A stretch of 15,245 bases of DNA from Ponticaulis sp. (GTDB lineage Bacteria > Pseudomonadota > Alphaproteobacteria > Caulobacterales > Hyphomonadaceae): contig PABS01000001.1 in assembly GCA_002699325.1 (NCBI GenBank), positions 3,326-18,570 of the forward strand, read 5' to 3'. Below the pieces are notes generated by a model. That model worked only from the letters and a program-made list of their open reading frames with translations, was not told the origin of the DNA and did no database searches. The position numbers were made by a program, and so were the translations under genes. Every line of letters begins with the position of its first letter. The first letter of the stretch is position 1. Below are positions 14,626 to 15,245 of the stretch, in pieces.

Positions 14626-15245
14626 ATGCAAGTCGGTGATACCATCTACCTCGACTATCAGGCTGCAACGCCATTGGACGATCGTGTCCTGCGGGTGATG
14701 CAGGCGGCGTTTGCGACGCACTTCGCTAACCCACATGCGGCTGATCACGTGCTTGGTTGGCGAGCGGCCGCGGCAATTGACGCCGCCGCCTCAAAGGTTG
14801 CCGCTCTTTTTGGGCTACAGGCTGATGATGTGATCTTCACATCAGGCGCGAGTGAGGCAAACGCGATGGCGCTGAATGCGGCGAGAGCAATCGCATCCCA
14901 AACGGGGCGGACCGAGGTTCTGATCGGTTCGGCGGATCATGGGTCCATCCGCAACGAAGCGAACAGTAGTCGCTTGACAGTAAAGCACATTCCACTCGAT
15001 GAGCGAGGAGCGCCAGACCATGACAAACTACGCGCAATGATAAGCGATGAGACAGCGCTTGTTTCTGTGATAGGCGTCAACAACGAGAATGGGGCAATCG
15101 CAGAGCTCGCTGCAATAGCAGCGCTCTGCAGATCCTGTGGCGTCCTGTTTCACGCAGATCTTGCTCAGGCCCCTCTCGCAATGGACATCAACCTTCTTGA
15201 TCTAGACATCCCGTTCGCGACGATTTCCGCACACAAGCTCTATGG
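14626..15245 (+). CDS. sspA: Cysteine desulfurase, SspA/DndA/IscS type (partial)
   Basis: The first 206 residues of a class V, PLP-dependent cysteine desulfurase, cut by the right edge. Hallmarks in order: IYLDYQAATPLDD (7-19), TSGASEANAMAL (72-83) for PLP phosphate binding, H105 in ADHGS stacking on the cofactor, VNNENGA (151-157), HADLAQ (176-181, with D178 and Q181 contacting PLP), and SAHKLY (201-206) with K204 as the Schiff-base lysine. The active-site cysteine would lie beyond the window. The enzyme would remove sulfur from L-cysteine as a persulfide for transfer to SspD and then DNA. It stands head-to-head with sspBCD, as reported for characterised ssp loci. A general IscS cannot be excluded from sequence alone, but the neighbours favour SspA. 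The ATG has a good ribosome-binding site. Confidence 0.88.
   Translation, partial: MQVGDTIYLDYQAATPLDDRVLRVMQAAFATHFANPHAADHVLGWRAAAAIDAAASKVAALFGLQADDVIFTSGASEANAMALNAARAIASQTGRTEVLIGSADHGSIRNEANSSRLTVKHIPLDERGAPDHDKLRAMISDETALVSVIGVNNENGAIAELAAIAALCRSCGVLFHADLAQAPLAMDINLLDLDIPFATISAHKLY

Noticed and set aside
14550..14645. Longer sspB starts at ATG 14570 or ATG 14645
   Set aside because: Neither has a good ribosome-binding site; 14645 would overlap the sspA start antisense, and the proposed promoter leaves almost no leader for 14570.
1..15245. CRISPR arrays, tRNA or rRNA genes, insertion sequences
   Set aside because: No regularly spaced repeats, cloverleaf-like stretch, rRNA-like sequence or transposase gene with terminal repeats was seen on either strand.

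Overview
The window is a moderately GC-rich bacterial segment whose codon use, dense packing and gene families suggest an alphaproteobacterium (sphingomonad or rhizobial type). That assignment is an inference, because no rRNA, tRNA or housekeeping marker is present. Every intact gene looks accessory: a toxin-antitoxin pair, an orphan antitoxin-like regulator, and one long defence operon. The left-edge fragment resembles the start of a DUF932-type protein of plasmids and integrative elements, which would fit a mobile or genomic-island setting.

Layout. 1-78 (minus) is the N-terminus of the DUF932-like gene, cut by the window edge. 79-459 is a non-coding leader with a hairpin and a short direct repeat. 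500-880 (plus) is a HipB-like XRE regulator, with an inverted repeat on its putative promoter and no hipA after it. 1085-2558 (plus) is an AbiEi/AbiEii type IV toxin-antitoxin pair with an 8-nt overlap. 2559-2654 is a short convergent gap. 14549 down to 2655 (minus) is a six-gene, nearly gapless operon. 14626-15245 (plus) is a divergently transcribed cysteine desulfurase, cut by the right edge at its catalytic lysine.

How the genes work together. The divergent cysteine desulfurase (SspA/DndA type), the DUF4007 protein (SspB type), the 1097-aa P-loop ATPase (SspC type) and the PP-loop PAPS-reductase-like protein (SspD/DndC type) match in content and arrangement the SspABCD single-strand DNA phosphorothioation module. 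The desulfurase would mobilise sulfur, SspD would activate or transfer it, SspB would nick DNA, and SspC would supply ATPase activity. In characterised loci the restriction partner is SspE or SspFGH. Neither is recognisable here. Instead the operon continues into a two-component-like triad: a 798-aa protein with an Hsp90/MutL-like GHKL domain at its N-terminus and a histidine-kinase-like core at its C-terminus; a 649-aa protein with a receiver-like domain carrying a large insertion; and an 816-aa MutL/MORC-like GHKL ATPase with a C-terminal beta-rich region. I propose that the triad is the sensing/effector arm of a phosphorothioation-based defence system. This is the main candidate for an undescribed system in the window. 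The coupling is read from the sequence; the function is inference.

Regulation. The 76-bp sspA/sspB divergent gap holds a good minus-strand promoter (-35 TGGACG, 17 bp, -10 TATAAC). A perfect 7-bp-arm inverted repeat covers its -35. Three of the operon genes appear to use GTG or TTG starts.
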